A program made the translations under genes and the position numbers. 64,000 nucleotides of DNA from assembly GCF_000217955.3 (NCBI RefSeq), contig NZ_AFOY02000023.1, positions 1 through 64,000 on the forward strand, read 5' to 3'. The first letter of the stretch is position 1. Every line of letters starts with the position of its first letter. Source of the DNA: Pseudomonas fluorescens HK44. Lineage in GTDB: Bacteria; Pseudomonadota; Gammaproteobacteria; Pseudomonadales; Pseudomonadaceae. This document shows positions 25,657 to 34,912 of this stretch, piece by piece. A model generated the notes under the pieces. The model made no database searches, was not told the origin of the DNA, and was given only the letters and a program-made list of their open reading frames with translations.

Positions 25657-27540
25657 TTAGATTTCCGGCATCCACGTCACCCCAAACATCAGCGCCCGAC
25701 CTTCTTCCCGATACCCATACTGGCTACCGTCATGCTCGTAGAGCGCGCGGCTGTAGTTCTTGTTCAACAGGTTATCGACTTTCATCTCCAGCATGACCTC
25801 GTGACTCGCCGCCCAACGGCTGCGTAACCCGAGCAGGGCGTAACCGCCCAACGGCTGGCGGTTGTCCTTGTCGTCATAGCTGCCGCTCACTGCTTGCCAG
25901 GTGGCGCCGAGGCCGAGCCGATCAAACTGACGGTCCAGATCCAGGCTCAACGTCCGTCGTGCACGGCGGGCCAGGGTGTGGCCGCTGTCGCGATCTCGTG
26001 GGTCGATGATCGCAATGCCGAGGTTGCTCTGCCAGTCGAACACCTCCTGCTTGAGGGCGGCTTCGAAACCATTGATCCGCGCCGACGCGATGTTTTCCGG
26101 GCGCGAATCGCTGCCGAAGATGATCGCGTCTTCAAGGTCGGTGCGGTACAGCGAGGCTTCCAGCCGACTGGTTTCGCTCAGCTGACTGCGCCACTGCACC
26201 TCGTAGCTTTTCGAGGTTTCGGGTTTCAGGTGAGGGTTGCTGAAGTCCGGGTAGTAGAGGTCGTTGAACGTCGGTGCGCGGAAGCCTTCGCTGTAGCTCA
26301 GCAGCACGTCGTTGTCCGGGTTCAGTGGCAGCGTGAAGGTGCCGCTCCAGCTGTTCTGGCCGCCAAACTGCTGATTCTGGTCGCGGCGCAAACCCAGTTC
26401 GGTGGAGAAGCTTTCAGCCTGGAAACGATGCTGGATAAACACCGCGCGGTTCCAGCGGCTGTCTTCGTCGAAGGGAGTGCTGCTGTTGACCCGGTCTTCA
26501 TACCAATCGCCGCCAAGAATCAGGCTGTTCTGCAGGTTCAGCGTCAGGTCGTTCTGCCAGTTCAGCGAATTGCGGTAAGTGTTGAACACGCTGTGATCGC
26601 TGCTGAGTTTGTCGAAGGTCTCTTCGCGGTTTTCGTTGTGACCCAGTTCCACGCGGGACTTCCACGCATCGTTGATGCGTGCGTCGACATAACTGCTGAC
26701 GCTGCTCACAGTGAAATCGTTGTAGGGCTTTTGCTGGACGCTGTTGCCGGTGCTCATGTCGTAGCGACCGAACGGGTTGTCGAACTCGCTTTTGCCACGG
26801 TTATCGAGGATATCCAGGCCGGCCTCGATATCGTCATTGACGGCATGGCTCAGGCTCAGGCTGACGGACTGGTTGCGATAGGCATCGTGGTCGTCATCGC
26901 TGGGGTAGGAGGTATGAGTGCGATTGATCCCCGCCGTGTCATCAAGGCTGGCGCCGAGGTTGAAACGGGTTTGCGCGTCGCCCCCGGACAGCCCCAGGCT
27001 GCGCTCCCAGGTCTGGTTGCTGCCAAACCCCATGTGCACGCGCGGTTGCAGACCCGACTCGGCGCCGCGCCGGGTAAAGATCTGAATCACCCCGCCAATC
27101 GCGTCGCTGCCGTAAATCACCGAGCGTGAACCACGTAGCACTTCCACGCGCTCGATCTGCTGGATATTCAGGTGCTGCAGATTACTGTCGCCGGACGTCG
27201 AGTTGCCGATGCGTTGGCCGTCGACCAATACCAGCGTTTGCGCTGAGTTGGTGCCGCGAATATAGATCCCCGGCAAGCTGCCACGGCCGCCGCTTTGTGC
27301 GACTTGTACGCCCGGCACCCGGCTTAGCAGGTTGGTCACGCTGCTCGGTTGCAGGCGGTCGATGTCGTCGCGGGTAAACACAGTGTTGGCGGCGCTGCTG
27401 TCGTTGCGCGCTTCGACCTGGCGGTTGGCGCTGATCAGCACGTCGGGAAGTTTCAGGGCTTGCTCGCGCTCAAAGGTGTCGGCCAAAAGCTGACCGGCAG
27501 GCAAAAGGGACAACGTCAGGGCGAGGCGGGGGAAGTTCAT
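25657..27540 (-). CDS. btuB: TonB-dependent vitamin B12 receptor BtuB
   Basis: A 627-residue outer-membrane receptor. The signal peptide is MNFPRLALTLSLLPAGQLLA. A TonB-box-like LPDVLISANR follows, then the plug domain (about 45-155: LLSRVPGVQVAQSGGRGSLPGIYIRGTNSAQTLVLVDG) and a 22-strand barrel ending in VTWMPEI. The segment YGSDAIGGVIQIFTRRG matches the BtuB plug. The ATG is preferred to a GTG two codons upstream. I found no cobalamin riboswitch upstream, although many btuB genes have one. It is convergent with a BtuF-like gene. Confidence 0.88.
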   Translation of the reverse strand: MNFPRLALTLSLLPAGQLLADTFEREQALKLPDVLISANRQVEARNDSSAANTVFTRDDIDRLQPSSVTNLLSRVPGVQVAQSGGRGSLPGIYIRGTNSAQTLVLVDGQRIGNSTSGDSNLQHLNIQQIERVEVLRGSRSVIYGSDAIGGVIQIFTRRGAESGLQPRVHMGFGSNQTWERSLGLSGGDAQTRFNLGASLDDTAGINRTHTSYPSDDDHDAYRNQSVSLSLSHAVNDDIEAGLDILDNRGKSEFDNPFGRYDMSTGNSVQQKPYNDFTVSSVSSYVDARINDAWKSRVELGHNENREETFDKLSSDHSVFNTYRNSLNWQNDLTLNLQNSLILGGDWYEDRVNSSTPFDEDSRWNRAVFIQHRFQAESFSTELGLRRDQNQQFGGQNSWSGTFTLPLNPDNDVLLSYSEGFRAPTFNDLYYPDFSNPHLKPETSKSYEVQWRSQLSETSRLEASLYRTDLEDAIIFGSDSRPENIASARINGFEAALKQEVFDWQSNLGIAIIDPRDRDSGHTLARRARRTLSLDLDRQFDRLGLGATWQAVSGSYDDKDNRQPLGGYALLGLRSRWAASHEVMLEMKVDNLLNKNYSRALYEHDGSQYGYREEGRALMFGVTWMPEI

Positions 27541-27576
27541 GGGCACAGTGTTGAGGGCTTTTTGTGGAGGGCTTTT

Positions 27577-27723
27577 GTGGCGAGGGGGCTTGTCGGAACG
27601 CCGCGCCGCCCCGTTCGGCTGCGAAGCCGTCGTAAAAAAGCCAACGCGCTCTTGCTGGAAGATCGCGTTGGCTGGTTTTGGGGGCTACTTCGTAGCCCAG
27701 CGGGGGCAAGCCCCCTCGCCACA
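27577..27723. repeat. REP pair carrying a GTCGGAACGCCGC insert
   Basis: Outer arms TTGTGGCGAGGGGGCTTG and CAAGCCCCCTCGCCACAG enclose an altered left half in which GTCGGAACGCCGCGCCG follows the arm. The same 13-mer recurs at the REPs near 15540 and 43450. It lies in the 206-base gap between dxs and btuB. Confidence 0.8.
27634..27680. terminator. Bidirectional terminator between dxs and btuB
   Basis: Within the REP region, AAAAAAGCCAACGCG and CGCGTTGGCTGGTTTT form a 9-bp stem with an A-run on one side and T-rich sequence on the other. It follows the dxs stop (minus strand). Its nesting inside a REP pair is unusual. Confidence 0.5.
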
Positions 27724-27746
27724 GGAGACGTGTGCATCCAGGAGAT

Positions 27747-29645
27747 TTAGAGGCCCAGCAGCTGCAAGCGCTGACGTACGGCTTCTTCGATGCCCGCTTC
27801 ATCCAGACCGCATTCGGCGAGCATTTGCGCTGGCTTGGCGTGCTCGACGTAGACGTCCGGCAGGCCCAGGTGCAGCATCGACTTGAGGATGTTCTCGCGG
27901 GCGAGGAATTCGCTGACCGCGCCACCGGCACCGCCCATGATGGCGTTTTCTTCGATGGTCACCAGCAACTCGTGGCTGCCGGCGATCTCGCGTACCAACG
28001 CTTCATCGAGCGGTTTGACGAAGCGCATGTCGACCACGGTCGCATCGAGTTTTTCAGCGACTTTCAGCGCTTCGGCCAGTTGCACGCCAAACACCAGCAG
28101 GGCGACGGTGCTGCCCTGACGACGAATCACGCCTTTGCCGATTTCGATCGGTTCGAGGTTTTTCTCGATTGGGGCATTCGGGCCGGTACCGCGCGGGTAA
28201 CGCACTGCCGCCGGGCCGTTGTACAGATGGCCGGTGCTGAGCATCTTGCGCAGTTCGTTTTCGTCGCTCGGGGTCATCACCACCATGCCGGGGATGCAGC
28301 GCAGGAATGACAGGTCGAAACTGCCGGCGTGAGTCGGGCCGTCTTCGCCCACCAGGCCTGCACGGTCGATGGCGAACAGCACGTCGAGGTTTTGCACCGC
28401 GACGTCATGGATCAGTTGGTCGTAACCGCGTTGCAGGAACGTCGAATAAATCGCCACCACCGGTTTGGCGCCTTCGCAGGCCATGCCGGCGGCGAAAGTG
28501 ACCGCGTGTTGCTCGGCAATCGCCACGTCGAAATAGCGCAGCGGGAATCGCTCGCTGAAGGCCACCAGGTCGGAGCCTTCTTTCATTGCCGGGGTGATGC
28601 CGACCAGGCGCGGGTCAGCAGCGGCCATGTCGCACAGCCACTCGCCAAACACGCCGGAGTATTTCGGCCCACCGGCTTTTTTCGGCGCAGCGGCTGGAGC
28701 GTCCAGCGGTTCGAGTTTGGTGATCGCGTGGTAACCGATCGGGTCGACTTCCGCCGGGGCGAAGCCTTTGCCTTTTTTGGTCACGACGTGCAGGAACTGC
28801 GGGCCCTTGAGGTCACGCATGTTGCGCAGGGTCGCGATCAGGGTGGGCAGGTCATGGCCGTCGATCGGGCCGATGTAGTTCCAGCCGAGTTCTTCGAACA
28901 GGGTGCCGGGCACCAGCATGCCTTTGGCGTATTCTTCGGTACGACGGGCAATTTCCCAGGCGCCGGGAAGGCGCGACAGGACCTTCTTGCTGCCTTCACG
29001 CATGCTTGCGTAAGTGCGGCTGGAGAGGATCTTCGCCAGGTAATTCGACAGCCCGCCGACATTGCGCGAGATCGACATGTCATTGTCGTTGAGGATCACC
29101 AGCATGTTGGCGTCGACTTCCGGCGCGTGGTTCAGCGCTTCGAACGCCATGCCCGCGGTCAGTGCGCCGTCGCCGATCACTGCGATCGCCTTGCGATCGC
29201 TGTTTTGCAGGCGGGCAGCAATCGCCATGCCCAGCGCTGCGCTGATCGAGGTGCTGGAGTGGCCGACGCCAAAGGTGTCGTACTCGCTCTCGGAGCGGCG
29301 CGGGAAGGCTGCAATACCGTCCTTCTGGCGCAGGGTGGCCATGCGCTCGCGCCGACCGGTGAGGATCTTGTGCGGATAGGCCTGATGACCGACGTCCCAC
29401 ACCAACCGGTCGTCCGGGGTGTCGAAAACGTAATGCAACGCGATAGTCAGCTCGATGACACCCAGGCCGGCACCGAAATGCCCGCCGGTCTGACCGACCG
29501 TGTAGAGCAATTCCAGGCGCAACTCATTCGCCAGGGTTTCCAGCTCGGCTTCGCCTAACCGGCGCAGGCTGTCCGGCGTGTTGGCACGGTCGAGCAAGGG
29601 CGTGGTCGGGCGCTTGCGGGGAATCTCATGAAACGTCGTGGGCAT
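27747..29645 (-). CDS. dxs: 1-deoxy-D-xylulose-5-phosphate synthase
   Basis: A 632-residue thiamine-pyrophosphate enzyme, first step of the MEP isoprenoid pathway. Features are [34 protein letters not shown], the TPP/Mg motif [17 protein letters not shown], and the pyrimidine-domain Glu in the [16 protein letters not shown] segment. The C-terminal transketolase domain ends near residue 630. It follows ispA in the same direction, and both feed isoprenoid synthesis; the order xseB-ispA-dxs is classic. Confidence 0.98.
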   Translation of the reverse strand: MPTTFHEIPRKRPTTPLLDRANTPDSLRRLGEAELETLANELRLELLYTVGQTGGHFGAGLGVIELTIALHYVFDTPDDRLVWDVGHQAYPHKILTGRRERMATLRQKDGIAAFPRRSESEYDTFGVGHSSTSISAALGMAIAARLQNSDRKAIAVIGDGALTAGMAFEALNHAPEVDANMLVILNDNDMSISRNVGGLSNYLAKILSSRTYASMREGSKKVLSRLPGAWEIARRTEEYAKGMLVPGTLFEELGWNYIGPIDGHDLPTLIATLRNMRDLKGPQFLHVVTKKGKGFAPAEVDPIGYHAITKLEPLDAPAAAPKKAGGPKYSGVFGEWLCDMAAADPRLVGITPAMKEGSDLVAFSERFPLRYFDVAIAEQHAVTFAAGMACEGAKPVVAIYSTFLQRGYDQLIHDVAVQNLDVLFAIDRAGLVGEDGPTHAGSFDLSFLRCIPGMVVMTPSDENELRKMLSTGHLYNGPAAVRYPRGTGPNAPIEKNLEPIEIGKGVIRRQGSTVALLVFGVQLAEALKVAEKLDATVVDMRFVKPLDEALVREIAGSHELLVTIEENAIMGGAGGAVSEFLARENILKSMLHLGLPDVYVEHAKPAQMLAECGLDEAGIEEAVRQRLQLLGL

Positions 29646-29755
29646 CAGGCGAATCGTTATAGGTATAAAAGAGGCGGCAGTTTACCTGATGCATCGCACG
29701 CTGCCCACGCAGAGCTCAGAACTTGGCCGATTTGCAGTGGGCAACGAGCGCCGGA

Positions 29756-30643
29756 TCAGTTGCGGCGTTCGACGATATAGCGCGCCAGATCACGCAGCGG
29801 CTCGGCCGACGCGTCAAACGGTCGCAGTGCGTGCAGGGCCTGATCGCGCAGTTCCAGGGCGTAAGCCTTGGCCGCGTCGAGGCCGAGCAGCGCCGGGTAA
29901 GTCGGTTTGTCACGGGCAATATCGGCGCCCTGGCGCTTGCCGAGGGTTTCGGTATCGCTTTCGACGTCGAGAATGTCGTCCTGCACCTGAAACGCCAGGC
30001 CGATGGCCTGTGCATAGGTCTGCAAGGATTTCAGTTGGTCTTTTTCGGCGCGGCCGCTGGCCAGGGCGCCAAGCTTGACGCTGGCTTCGATCAGCGCGCC
30101 GGTCTTGTGCCGATGCATGTATTCGAGGGCTTTCTGATCAAGCTTCAAACCGACCGAGCCCAGGTCGATGGCCTGACCGCCGACCATCCCGGCCGGGCCC
30201 GCTGCCAATGCCAGGGCACTGACCATGTGCAGGCGGATTTCGGCGTCGGCTGAATTCAGGTGCGGGTCGAGCAAAGCACTGAACGCCAGGCTTTGCAGAC
30301 CGTCCCCGGCGAGAATCGCGCAGGCTTCGTCGAATTTTTTATGGGTGGTCGGTTGGCCGCGACGCAGATCGTCGTCGTCCATCGCCGGCAAGTCGTCGTG
30401 CACCAGCGAGTACGCGTGGATCAACTCCACCGCACAGGCCGCGCCGTTGGCTTGCTCAGCCTCACCGCCCAGCGCTTCGCAGGCCGCATAGGCCAGCAAC
30501 GGACGAACGCGTTTGCCGCCATTCATCACGCTGTAGCGCATGGCTTCATATAAACGTGCGAGTTCAGGGCTCGGCGCATTGAACAGGGTTTCGAGTGCCG
30601 CGTTGACCCGGGCCTGACTACTGGCCGAATACGCCGCGATCAT
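29756..30643 (-). CDS. ispA: Farnesyl diphosphate synthase
   Basis: A 295-residue polyprenyl synthase. The first aspartate-rich motif is [17 protein letters not shown] at about 80-96 and the second is [12 protein letters not shown] at about 217-228. GGKRVRPLL near 38-46 is the IPP-binding segment. It makes C15 diphosphate from DMAPP and IPP. Its ATG overlaps the xseB stop by 4 bases. Confidence 0.97.
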   Translation of the reverse strand: MIAAYSASSQARVNAALETLFNAPSPELARLYEAMRYSVMNGGKRVRPLLAYAACEALGGEAEQANGAACAVELIHAYSLVHDDLPAMDDDDLRRGQPTTHKKFDEACAILAGDGLQSLAFSALLDPHLNSADAEIRLHMVSALALAAGPAGMVGGQAIDLGSVGLKLDQKALEYMHRHKTGALIEASVKLGALASGRAEKDQLKSLQTYAQAIGLAFQVQDDILDVESDTETLGKRQGADIARDKPTYPALLGLDAAKAYALELRDQALHALRPFDASAEPLRDLARYIVERRN

Positions 30644-30882
30644 TCTGGCTGTTCCGCGTCAAAGGGAGCCTCGGTCAGCTCGCCATCACGCTCAAGCAGC
30701 ACCTGAACCTTCTGCTCGGCCTGCGCCAGCGCAGCCTGGCAATCACGGGTCAGACCGATGCCTTGCTCGAAAGCGGTCAACGAGTCTTCCAGCGACAGCT
30801 CGCCGTTCTCCAGGCGCTCGACCAGCGTTTGCAGGTCGGCGAGGGATTGTTCGAAATCCAGTGCAGCTTTTTTGCGGGCCAT
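30640..30882 (-). CDS. xseB: Exodeoxyribonuclease VII small subunit
   Basis: An 80-residue protein with the complete family core [20 protein letters not shown] and [21 protein letters not shown]. It partners with XseA (not in this window) in single-strand DNA degradation. It heads the xseB-ispA-dxs operon. Confidence 0.96.
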   Translation of the reverse strand: MARKKAALDFEQSLADLQTLVERLENGELSLEDSLTAFEQGIGLTRDCQAALAQAEQKVQVLLERDGELTEAPFDAEQPE

Positions 30883-30903
30883 GGCGGCGATTTCCGGTAG
30901 ACG

Positions 30904-31164
30904 TTAAACCGGCGCGACACTAGCAGATAGGGGGGAGAGGGGCAAATGGAGCGGGGCGGTTCCCGTCGAGTCAGGCCTCGGTGCTGTCCGAATAATTGAC
31001 CTGATATCGGGTGCTGCGGCCCGCTCCGGGCAGGCGACTCGCTGAGGCGTCGCAAGACGTTCTACAACCACAGCTACCAGTGCTTCATCCACTTCGCTGA
31101 GATTGTCTTGCTCGGTAAGTGAGAGCTGCGTCAGGTCGACTGTGGTGGGCTTGATGTCGTCCAT
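30904..31164 (-). CDS. Small hypothetical protein, doubtful
   Basis: An 86-residue frame upstream of xseB on the same strand. The first 42 residues (MDDIKPTTVDLTQLSLTEQD, then NLSEVDEALVAVVVERLATP) look like a real acidic, amphipathic helix-forming protein. The remainder is Pro/Ser/Arg-rich and looks like translated untranslated region. No clear Shine-Dalgarno is present. I recognise no family. It may be a real small protein with a degenerate tail, a frameshifted remnant, or a chance frame. Confidence 0.35.
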   Translation of the reverse strand: MDDIKPTTVDLTQLSLTEQDNLSEVDEALVAVVVERLATPQRVACPERAAAPDIRSIIRTAPRPDSTGTAPLHLPLSPLSASVAPV

Positions 31165-31202
31165 GGCGGAATATCTCTAATACGACTTTCCTGCAGGCAT
31201 TA

Positions 31203-31229
31203 AAAAGCCGGCTTGTGGCCGGCTTCTCG
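31203..31229. terminator. Hairpin terminator upstream of the small orphan frame
   Basis: AAGCCGGC-TTGT-GGCCGGCTT forms a strong stem. On the minus strand it is followed by TTTTTAA, so it ends minus-strand transcription coming from the repressor side. The 230 bases between it and the repressor stop therefore probably belong to a transcript. Confidence 0.75.
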
Positions 31230-31460
31230 GGGACGGGCTTGGTTTATTTTTGGTAAACCGTACCAGCCTTCAAAACGTACACCCGGATCTTGCGTCCGGC
31301 TGTGGGACTTGGCGAGAAAGTCATCTGCTTTGTCGGTGCGATCGGACCAGCGCAGGGCGGGGCGATGCAAATGTGGGGCGCAGCATACTGATTTTTGTAG
31401 GGAATTCCCAGCGTGAAGTGCTATCCAGAGCGTTGTGCTGCTTAAAAGGGTGGCGCGGTG
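31230..31460. other. Unassigned stretch before the terminator
   Basis: No complete gene with a start was found here. On the minus strand two frames stay open to stops just before or inside the terminator. One ends with a 26-codon frame from an ATG at 31324 (MTFSPSPTAGRKIRVYVLKA, then GTVYQK, stop at 31244) and is open for about 36 codons before that ATG. The other lacks a start but reads WSDRTDKADDFLAKSHS. It may be a gene remnant, a small-protein gene or an untranslated RNA. Confidence 0.4.
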
Positions 31461-32210
31461 TCAGCAGAACGGCACCGGTGGCCGCTGTTTATTCAGCGTG
31501 GACCACCAGAAGACCCAGCCGAGGATTTCGATGTTTTGTTCTTCGATCTGTTTAGCGCTGAAAATTTCGTCGGGGTAGTCGTTGCTGTTGTGGCTGCGCA
31601 GTCGCAGGGCGCCGGAGGGGAGGCGGTGCAGGTATTTGATGCGCAGCATGCCGGCGTGTTCGAGGGCGTAGATCTGGCCGTCGACGACCTGGGTCAGGCT
31701 GCGGTCGATGGCGAGGGTCGAGCCGTCTGCGATTTTCTCCGACATGCTGTCGCCGACCATTGGCACGCAGATGGCCTGGGCCGGTTCGACTTCAAGGCTT
31801 TCGAGGTAGTGTCGCGGCAGGCGGATGAACTCGCCGGGTATTTCGGCGACCTGGGTGTCGCTGGCACCGTAGGCCGTGGGGACTTCTTTATACAGCGGGA
31901 TTTCTACATCGAGCGAATCGACGTTCACGGTGTACACGCCGCGTGTTTCCTGCGCCTCGTAAACGTTGCCGGTCTGGTCGGCCAGTTGGCCCGGGCCGGG
32001 GTGCCTTGGGCCTTCGCCTTTGATCAGCCATAAGCTGTTGACGCTTAACAGGCGAGCGATTTCGTCCATTCGCGGATAGGGAACGCCGCGGATGTACCAG
32101 TTGTTCACGTGCTGGGGCTCGACGTTGCAGAAGGCCGCGAATTCCGTCGGGGTGATGTTCACCTCTTTCAGGAGCGCTTTGAAGCGTGGGCCGCATTTGT
32201 GCTTTTTCAT
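31461..32210 (-). CDS. S24-family (LexA/CI-like) transcriptional repressor, PrtR-like
   Basis: A 249-residue phage-type repressor. The N-terminal helix-turn-helix (about 10-60) contains PTEFAAFCNVEPQHVNNWYIRG and the C-terminal S24 domain (about 145-240) has Ser155 in MVGDSMSEKI and Lys192 in LRIKYL as the catalytic dyad. I see no Ala-Gly or Cys-Gly in the 60-120 linker where such repressors normally self-cleave. The architecture resembles repressors of pyocin or prophage genes. No phage genes lie nearby, so it acts in trans or is a relic. Start MKKHKCGPRFK. Confidence 0.85.
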   Translation of the reverse strand: MKKHKCGPRFKALLKEVNITPTEFAAFCNVEPQHVNNWYIRGVPYPRMDEIARLLSVNSLWLIKGEGPRHPGPGQLADQTGNVYEAQETRGVYTVNVDSLDVEIPLYKEVPTAYGASDTQVAEIPGEFIRLPRHYLESLEVEPAQAICVPMVGDSMSEKIADGSTLAIDRSLTQVVDGQIYALEHAGMLRIKYLHRLPSGALRLRSHNSNDYPDEIFSAKQIEEQNIEILGWVFWWSTLNKQRPPVPFC

Positions 32211-32379
32211 GAATACGGAGTTTACGGGCGGGGGTGGCCGGATTAAATAAACAACCGGATCAATTTTCGCGGGAATATTCTGCTGTAGTGCAGGATATTG
32301 TTAGTTCATATTAAACATCTCTAAACGTTAGACTTTGTTTCATTAAACGCTGTGTTTATCTTGGCGTTTTAACGCTCAT
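32211..32379. promoter_or_regulatory. AT-rich upstream region of the S24 repressor
   Basis: This 169-base stretch is much more AT-rich than its surroundings and carries repeated short words: TAAACGTT, TTAAACGC and TTTTAACGC at about 32323-32376. These could be operators for the repressor or relics of a phage control region. No gene is seen in it. No confident -10/-35 pair was assigned. Confidence 0.35.
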
Positions 32380-32405
32380 AAAAAAACCCCGGATAACCGG
32401 GGTTT
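32380..32405 (-). terminator. Rho-independent terminator of ppa
   Basis: ACCCCGG-ATAA-CCGGGGT is flanked on its low-coordinate side by seven A residues, which on the minus strand become a T-tract directly after the stem. It starts 36 bases past the ppa stop. Confidence 0.9.
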
Positions 32406-32440
32406 CTTCAAGAGGTCAGTGGCGTTCAGCCAAGGCCGTC

Positions 32441-32968
32441 TCAGCCTTTATAGGCAGCAACCGACTTCATGATCGCGGCGCGAGCGGCATCTGCGCCGTC
32501 CCAGCCTTCGATCTTCACCCATTTGCCTTTTTCGAGATCTTTGTAGTTCGCAAAGAAGTGCTCGATCTGCTGAATCAGCAGCGCTGGCAGGTCGGTGTAT
32601 TCCTTCACGTCGACGTACAGCTGGGACAGCTTGTCGTGTGGAACGGCGATAACTTTGGCATCGCCACCGCCATCGTCGGTCATGTTCAGGATGCCGACCG
32701 GGCGCGCGCGGATCACCGAACCTGGAGCAACCGGGTAAGGGGTCACGACCAGCACGTCGAGGGGGTCACCGTCGTCCGCCAGGGTGTTCGGGATGTAACC
32801 GTAGTTGGCCGGGTAGAACATTGGGGTGGCCATGAAACGGTCAACGAACAGGCAATCGCTGTCTTTGTCGATTTCGTATTTGATCGGCGCGTGGTTGGCC
32901 GGAATCTCGATCGCGACGTAGATGTCGTTCGGCAGGTCTTTGCCAGCCGGAATCTTGCTGTAGCTCAT
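32441..32968 (-). CDS. ppa: Inorganic pyrophosphatase
   Basis: A 175-residue soluble family I pyrophosphatase. Motifs are [16 protein letters not shown], the signature [10 protein letters not shown] with the metal-binding Asp residues, and the C-terminal [17 protein letters not shown]. It hydrolyses pyrophosphate to drive biosynthesis. The start is set at [18 protein letters not shown]; the longer frame adds a non-homologous extension. A strong terminator follows. Equivalent to PA4031. Confidence 0.97.
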   Translation of the reverse strand: MSYSKIPAGKDLPNDIYVAIEIPANHAPIKYEIDKDSDCLFVDRFMATPMFYPANYGYIPNTLADDGDPLDVLVVTPYPVAPGSVIRARPVGILNMTDDGGGDAKVIAVPHDKLSQLYVDVKEYTDLPALLIQQIEHFFANYKDLEKGKWVKIEGWDGADAARAAIMKSVAAYKG

Positions 32969-33090
32969 TGGGCGGTGCCCCCGTAAGTGGCCAAATGACT
33001 TGGCCGGATTGACCAAAAAGTGGCGGCGATTATAGGCATATTCCGTCGCCTGCGCCACGTACCAGAGGTCGTATAGACCCGGGCAGGAAG

Positions 33091-33903
33091 CTAGTCGTGT
33101 GCCTGATAGCCCGGATGGGTGGCTTGCAGTTGCTCAAGCCTGGCCAGCGGGTCCTGGCGATAAAACAGCTGCAGTTGCTGATAGACCTGTGGATAAGTTG
33201 CGTGCAGCAAGTCCGGGGCGCTGAAGAAGTATTCACTGGTGACGGCGAAGAACTCGGCCGGATTTTCCGCCGCATAAGGGTCGATCGGCGTGTTGGCGTG
33301 CGGGTGGCGATCCAGTTGGCGATTGAGGTCGTCGTAGGCGTGTTGCATGACTTTCGCCCAGTCACTGACGCGCATGTCGCTGTGCAGCGGCGGCAAGCCG
33401 TTGGCGTCGCCGTTGAGCATGTCGAGTTTGTGCGCCAGTTCGTGGATCACCAGGTTGTAGCCTTCCCAGCCCCCGCTGGCCATCACGCCCGGCCATGCCA
33501 GAATGATCGGCCCCTGTTGCCAGGCTTCGCCGCTGTGCTCGCCGTTCCATTCATGCTCGACACCGCTGGCATCGCGATGGCGCTGCGGGCTGAGGAAGTC
33601 GTCGGGGTAGAGCACGATTTCGTGAAAGCCCTGATACCAGTTCAAATCGCCCAGGTGCAGCAATGGCAATTGCGCCTGCGCGGCGAGCAGCAGGCGTTGC
33701 TCCTGGTGCAGTTCGACGCCGGGCAGGCAGGTCAGGTGTTTTTCTTGCAGAAAGAGCACCGCGGCTTCACGTAGCCAGCGGTCTTCAGTCTCGCTGAGAC
33801 CGTCGAGAAAACTCAGGTGCTGGCGCACCCGCTGCCAGGTTTCATCGGCAACGGGGTGCTTGGCCAGCGTGCGCTGGCGGCGCCAGGCATTGAGGAACCA
33901 CAT
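33091..33903 (-). CDS. MtfA-family zinc-dependent peptidase
   Basis: A 270-residue cytosolic protein of the MtfA/M90 family. The zinc motif is HELAHK at 154-159, with a downstream Glu in [17 protein letters not shown] as likely third ligand. E. coli MtfA binds the Mlc repressor and has aminopeptidase activity. Pseudomonads lack the E. coli glucose PTS context, so the substrate here is unknown. The length fits. It lies between ppa and a DedA gene on the same strand. By position it matches PA4030. Confidence 0.88.
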   Translation of the reverse strand: MWFLNAWRRQRTLAKHPVADETWQRVRQHLSFLDGLSETEDRWLREAAVLFLQEKHLTCLPGVELHQEQRLLLAAQAQLPLLHLGDLNWYQGFHEIVLYPDDFLSPQRHRDASGVEHEWNGEHSGEAWQQGPIILAWPGVMASGGWEGYNLVIHELAHKLDMLNGDANGLPPLHSDMRVSDWAKVMQHAYDDLNRQLDRHPHANTPIDPYAAENPAEFFAVTSEYFFSAPDLLHATYPQVYQQLQLFYRQDPLARLEQLQATHPGYQAHD

Positions 33904-33909
33904 GGACGT

Positions 33910-34566
33910 TCAGCGCGACTCGGCTTTGGAGCTTGCGTTGGCCAGGCGATTGCGGATCACACCAATGATCATCGGTACCAGCGACAGCAGGATGATGCCC
34001 ACTACCAGCAACGACAGGTTCTTCTTGATGAACGGCACGTTACCGAAGAAATAACCCAGGGTCACCAGGCCGCCAACCCAAAGGATGGTGCCGACCACGC
34101 TGAAGGCCAAGAAGCGCGGGTAAGGCATTTTGCCTACGCCGGCGACGAACGGTGCGAAAGTCCGGATGATCGGCAGGAAGCGCGCCAGGGTCACGGTCTT
34201 GCCGCCATGCTTGTCATAAAAATCATGGGTTTGTTGCAGGTAATCGCGGCGGAAGATCTTCGAATTCGGATTACTGAACAACTTTTCGCCGGCTGTTCGC
34301 CCGATAAGATAGTTGGTGCTGTCACCGAGAATCGCCGCCAGCATCAGCAAACCGCCCAGCAGTACCGGGTCCATGCCGCCACCGGCCGCTACCGCGCCAG
34401 CGATGAACAACAACGAATCGCCCGGCAGGAAAGGCATCACCACCAGGCCGGTTTCACAAAAAATCACCATGAACAGGATGGCGTAGATCCATGGCCCGTA
34501 GTTGGTCACCAGCAAGTCGAGGTAGACATCGAGATGCAGGATTAGGTCGATCGGGTTGAAATCCAT
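33910..34566 (-). CDS. DedA family (VTT domain) membrane protein
   Basis: A 218-residue inner-membrane protein with the DedA/SNARE-associated core: [23 protein letters not shown], then [14 protein letters not shown], and [20 protein letters not shown]. These carry the conserved acidic and Arg residues needed for proton-coupled lipid (undecaprenyl phosphate) recycling shown for related DedA proteins. It starts at the ATG of MDFNPIDLI, preferred to an upstream GTG. Only six bases separate it from the peptidase gene downstream. Confidence 0.92.
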   Translation of the reverse strand: MDFNPIDLILHLDVYLDLLVTNYGPWIYAILFMVIFCETGLVVMPFLPGDSLLFIAGAVAAGGGMDPVLLGGLLMLAAILGDSTNYLIGRTAGEKLFSNPNSKIFRRDYLQQTHDFYDKHGGKTVTLARFLPIIRTFAPFVAGVGKMPYPRFLAFSVVGTILWVGGLVTLGYFFGNVPFIKKNLSLLVVGIILLSLVPMIIGVIRNRLANASSKAESR

Positions 34567-34633
34567 GGTGGGCACCTGTGGTAACGACCCGACTCAGCAG
34601 GCCTGTGCGAATATTTTCGAAAATTGGGCTACA

Positions 34634-34677
34634 GGGCTGTGGAGTTTTTCTTACAGCCCGTGAGGTTCGTGATTATA
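34634..34677 (-). promoter_or_regulatory. Candidate promoter and leader hairpin of dedA
   Basis: A perfect -10 TATAAT on the minus strand (34672-34677) would start transcription near 34665. The leader then contains the stem GGGCTGT / ACAGCCC (34634-34640 and 34653-34659). A good -35 was not found, so the promoter call is tentative. Confidence 0.3.
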
Positions 34678-34759
34678 CGGACTGAAAGGTGAAAAGCGTG
34701 TCGAGTTTGTAGCGAGGGATTTCCAAGTTGGATCGGTGGTTCGGTACTGAGCTCCCCCT

Positions 34760-34889
34760 GTGGCGAGGGAGCTTGCTCCCGCTGGAGTGCGAAGCACTCC
34801 CAGACCTGAGTTTTCGATGTGTCAGATAAAAAGGGGAGGAGATTTACGACTGCTTCGCAGCCGAGCGGGAGCAAGCTCCCTCGCCACAA
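34760..34889. repeat. REP-type palindromic pair
   Basis: Arms TGTGGCGAGGGAGCTTGCTC and its reverse complement (ending 34889) flank the inner palindromes GGAGTGCGAAGCACTCC and CTGCTTCGCAG. It lies between the GNAT gene and dedA, both on the minus strand. Confidence 0.85.
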
Positions 34890-34912
34890 GAGCCCGCCTC
34901 ACCACAAATAGC

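Noticed and set aside
27541-27750. Cobalamin riboswitch upstream of btuB
   Set aside because: Read on the minus strand, the region is filled by a REP pair and a terminator; no B12-box sequence was seen.
31203-31229. Hairpin with GC-rich arms considered as part of a tRNA or tmRNA-like gene
   Set aside because: No cloverleaf, acceptor stem or T-loop sequence was found around it. The T-run on the minus-strand side fits a simple terminator.
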